From Pempheris klunzingeri (lineage: Eukaryota; Chordata; Actinopteri; Acropomatiformes; Pempheridae): a stretch of DNA of 64,000 nt. Made by a program: the position numbers and the translations under genes. Location of the stretch: contig NC_092033.1 of the NCBI RefSeq assembly GCF_042242105.1, positions 5,148,908 through 5,212,907 on the forward strand, read 5' to 3'. Below, piece by piece: positions 60,901 to 64,000 of this stretch (position 1 is its first letter; each line of letters begins with the position of its first letter). A model generated the notes under the pieces. That model had not been told where the DNA came from, searched no databases, and saw only the letters and a program-made list of their open reading frames with translations.

Positions 60901-62377
60901 AAACCGTGCCCTTCAGAGTTATTTTATGATAAAAAGGAGGTATTACTTTTGTTTTAACCATGTGTCCGTGACATGTCTCCTCTTCAGAGTGTTTCCCATA
61001 TTTCATTTTAAGCACCACTAGACAAGGGGTACCGGTTTATTGTATCCAGTTACTTGCTTTTACATGTAGGTGGAAGAAGAGATAGTAATAGGAATAACAT
61101 AATACGAGAAGCAGGAGCAAGTTTGAAGGTCAGTTTAAAACTTGAGACTCTGATGGAGAAAGTTTTCTGGTGAACCATGGTCTCTTAAGATAAGCCATTG
61201 CTCTTGTTGTTGTCAGGAAATGACTGGAAAGGTCTGATAGTTGAATGATTTCTCCTATAAATCTCCATTGTAGCTCTACTGTAAGCATCTCAGTATGATA
61301 TTACATCATCTGCGTTTGACCACTTATCCACAGGAAAGGTTTACAATACATTATCAACATGACGATGAGGTGGATTTAATGTTAATGACCAGACCATAGG
61401 TCAGTTTTTTTGGGGAAAATCGACGGAGAATACTCTGGAACTTGCAGTTTGGAGCACTAGTTGCACAAAAACAACCCACACTCAGGCATAGGAGCTGCCC
61501 AGTGCAGCCACAACCACAGTTAGGAGTCCAGTTCAGCGAGAGGCAAACGCATCCCGTTCACCTCCACTGCACACATTTATCCTGACTGTCTCAGTTTACC
61601 CGGAGAGATGATTTACAGATGTTAAAATCCCACATCTGCAGCTTCAGCTCCATGCTGCTGTTGATTTGCATCAGCATTTTGCTGCGAGAGAAGATGAGGA
61701 TGAATCCTTGTGACTGGTTTGCTAAGTTGAAAATAGATACTGTGGGTTAGTCTCTCAATGTATAATTGACCGCAGCAGAAGCTGAGAGATGAGGTGAGCT
61801 GAGATGTAGGAGTCAGAAGTGTGTTTTTTTTAGTTTTTATTTCATCCTATGTATTTATAATAAGTACAATAAGATTAAGTGAGCAGGTTTGGCTCAAGGA
61901 TGCTTTGGCTTTTACATCATTTTAGTTATAGCACAACCTTAGCAACCCTGTAATATATGCAGGCTAGTAGCATGTTGTTCCTTGCGGTTAGTAGGAGATG
62001 TGATGCTGCATGGTGAAGACATTTTTTGTAAAGGACTTTGCTTTCTGGGGGTGTGAGAGAAAAAACTCGCGAAAGGAAGAAGACAGACGTCTGTAGGCTC
62101 TGTTTTTTTCTGAACTTCTGTGGTATCAGGGTCACTGATGGCCCACACGTTCACTAGGCCCGTGCACTTTCACATTTCACACACAAACATGACTTAAAAC
62201 TACCACTTCCCGCACACTTTCACGCTTGAAGCAGCTCTTTTATCTGGTTTGTAGTTGGGTACTAACATTTTGAGCGATGCAACATATGCAAAGGGGACAT
62301 CTGATAACGTCTGGCATCGATCAGATCAAACAAGGGCAAAACCTGCACCCACGCTTTGCAATGGATGGTGAACCGCT

Positions 62378-62430
<53 letters not shown>

Positions 62431-64000
62431 GGAAATGTCGAGAAACAGAAAACAACATGTCTGTCTCCTGCTAAACCACAAGCCAAATGTCACATCCAGT
62501 ACATCTCTGTTGAAAGGAAAACCACTGAACCAAGTTCTTTTTCTCGCAAATAAACAAATATATTTCACTTCACTTCTTCCTATCCAACTTCAGGTTTTTA
62601 CCCAGGTACTGCAAACAGAAGACTTTGGATTTGGCTGCTTCAGGGGAGAAAAAAAAGATTTTAAAAGATTGACAAATGATATTTTTGTAAGAATTATATG
62701 ATTATATAGCACTAGTCGAGGATAGCAAATGAGCACAGTCAGCACCAGCCGCCTATCTCCCCTCTGGACATTAATCATCTGTCCACACAAAAGGCACACC
62801 TGTGTGCATTTAGCCTCTGATAAGCTGTAATGTGGCTGTATTGGTCGATTATTAACTGTAATTAAGCTCAAGGATCACATGTAAGCCTGTACTGGGTTAG
62901 CTTTAAGTGCTCTGACACAAAGGGCAGTCTGCTGCACACAATCAGCTGACACATGGACGAAAAAATCAAACCTCACGTTATTTTTAGCAAGTTGAAAGTT
63001 CAGGTATCGATGGCAGCAAACTGTCTTTGCCTTTTCATTTCTCCTGAGTCAAATCAACCTTTAAACTGTAAGAAATATCAGAATCAGCTTTAGATTTGTA
63101 TATGATTATTCTCCCAGTAATGGTTTTAGCCTCAGTTTTGAGTAAAACTGTTCATTTCCTTAAAGTCCTTGTATTAGTCACACATTCTGCATCACAGTAT
63201 CACAACTGTTTCATGGTGACTTTAACACTCACTTTATTACACCTCTACACCTCTTTCTACTTTTAGCTGCTAAGGTTTAAGCACGGTCTCCTGAAGAGTG
63301 TGTGTACTTACTAGTGGCAATGACAAGTCTTAATCTAACTAAATGAAGTCACTTCCATCTACACTAGATGTGTTTTGTGTGCAGCTCTTCTGACTGGTTA
63401 ATAGAGAATGTGGCTTAGTTGGAAAAAGATTATGTCAAATATGTCTGTATTTCTGAATTTAGCGATATTTGAATCAAAGTATGAAGTCAATTGTGGGCTG
63501 TTGGCTTTTATATCCAGGCTACTGTCCGTCAAATTTGATCACACCACACCCACACAGTCCTGATGAAGCAGGTTAGTTGAGTCTCTGACTTTTAATCTCT
63601 TACAAAATAATAACTAAGTTTTTTTTCTCATTTAGTCATGAGAGAAAGACTTTAGTTATTAAGGGTCTTATCTATGAATCATCATAGCATTATTTCTGTC
63701 TCATATTATTTTTGGTGCTGAATCTACATATGTATATAATCGATATATTCTGGGCTTGTGTATGATTAGCTTGTTGGTAGGCTACTTTATGGATTCGGTG
63801 TTGACAGGACGAGGGCTGTTAATGGACTCAAACTCATTGCTGTACACGTTTAGGTTACAGGACTATCGTTCGTGAATCTCTAAATCATCATTAGCACTGG
63901 TGAGTATAGTAACATAACTGTTCTGTCTACAAACCACAGTGTTTGATGAATGTTTTACCACCACCTCCACCAGCTGACCACACAGAATAGAATAGGACCA
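60900..64000. other. Intergenic to window end, no gene recognised
   Basis: Only short open frames without recognisable domains. A compound microsatellite lies at 62380-62432. Confidence 0.5.
62380..62432. repeat. Compound microsatellite (TG)n(GA)n
   Basis: TG array running without spacer into a GA array, the same layout as at 26373-26456. Confidence 0.95.

Noticed and set aside
1..64000. CRISPR arrays, bacterial operons, tRNA and rRNA genes
   Set aside because: No direct-repeat/spacer arrays, no tRNA B-box in cloverleaf context and no rRNA segments were seen; the DNA is vertebrate.

Overview
This is vertebrate, almost certainly teleost, nuclear DNA. It is AT-leaning and intron-rich, full of (TG)n, (GA)n and (CT)n microsatellites, and carries decayed fish-type transposons. 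The gene order let-7a, let-7b, ppara, cdpf1 is the order I know from human chromosome 22q13 (MIRLET7A3/MIRLET7B - PPARA - CDPF1). All recognised genes are on the + strand. The species cannot be named from the sequence; a percomorph fish is a guess.

Layout. 1-20 kb is gene-poor and holds microsatellites, an inverted-repeat element (about 5.05-5.34 kb), a broken Ty3/gypsy reverse-transcriptase fragment on the minus strand (about 7.1-7.5 kb) and no convincing gene. 20-25.2 kb is richer in GC and CT, with promoter-like motif clusters and candidate splice sites. 23.4-30.2 kb contains three exon-like segments that may belong to the primary let-7 transcript. The two microRNA hairpins are certain: let-7a (mature at 30755-30776) and let-7b (mature at 31429-31450).

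The nuclear receptor gene ppara follows. It has a CpG-rich promoter and probable non-coding first exon at about 33.9-34.14 kb, seven coding exons between 37414 and 44043 (479 codons, all junctions in phase), and a 3'UTR to about 45.46 kb. Next is the small zinc-motif gene cdpf1 (46020-47066, three exons, 118 codons), preceded by a consensus CTCF motif and an ETS site. A p27Kip1-type CDK inhibitor (49899-50893, two exons, 185 codons) follows, with a textbook GC/CCAAT/TATA promoter and a 1.5 kb 3'UTR containing a 16-nt match to miR-221. From 52.5 kb to the end I see only intergenic DNA with LINE, SINE-like and MITE remnants.

Biology. The block joins small RNAs that restrain growth (let-7), a fatty-acid-sensing receptor (PPAR-alpha) and a cell-cycle brake (Cip/Kip inhibitor). 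The most interesting points are the miR-221 site in the cdkn1b-like 3'UTR, the loss of the C-terminal degron in that inhibitor, the LIN28-motif difference between the two let-7 loops, a possible 57-residue membrane micropeptide starting 10 nt after the let-7a hairpin, a NAGNAG splice acceptor inside the ppara ligand-binding domain, and two same-orientation CTCF motifs flanking ppara.
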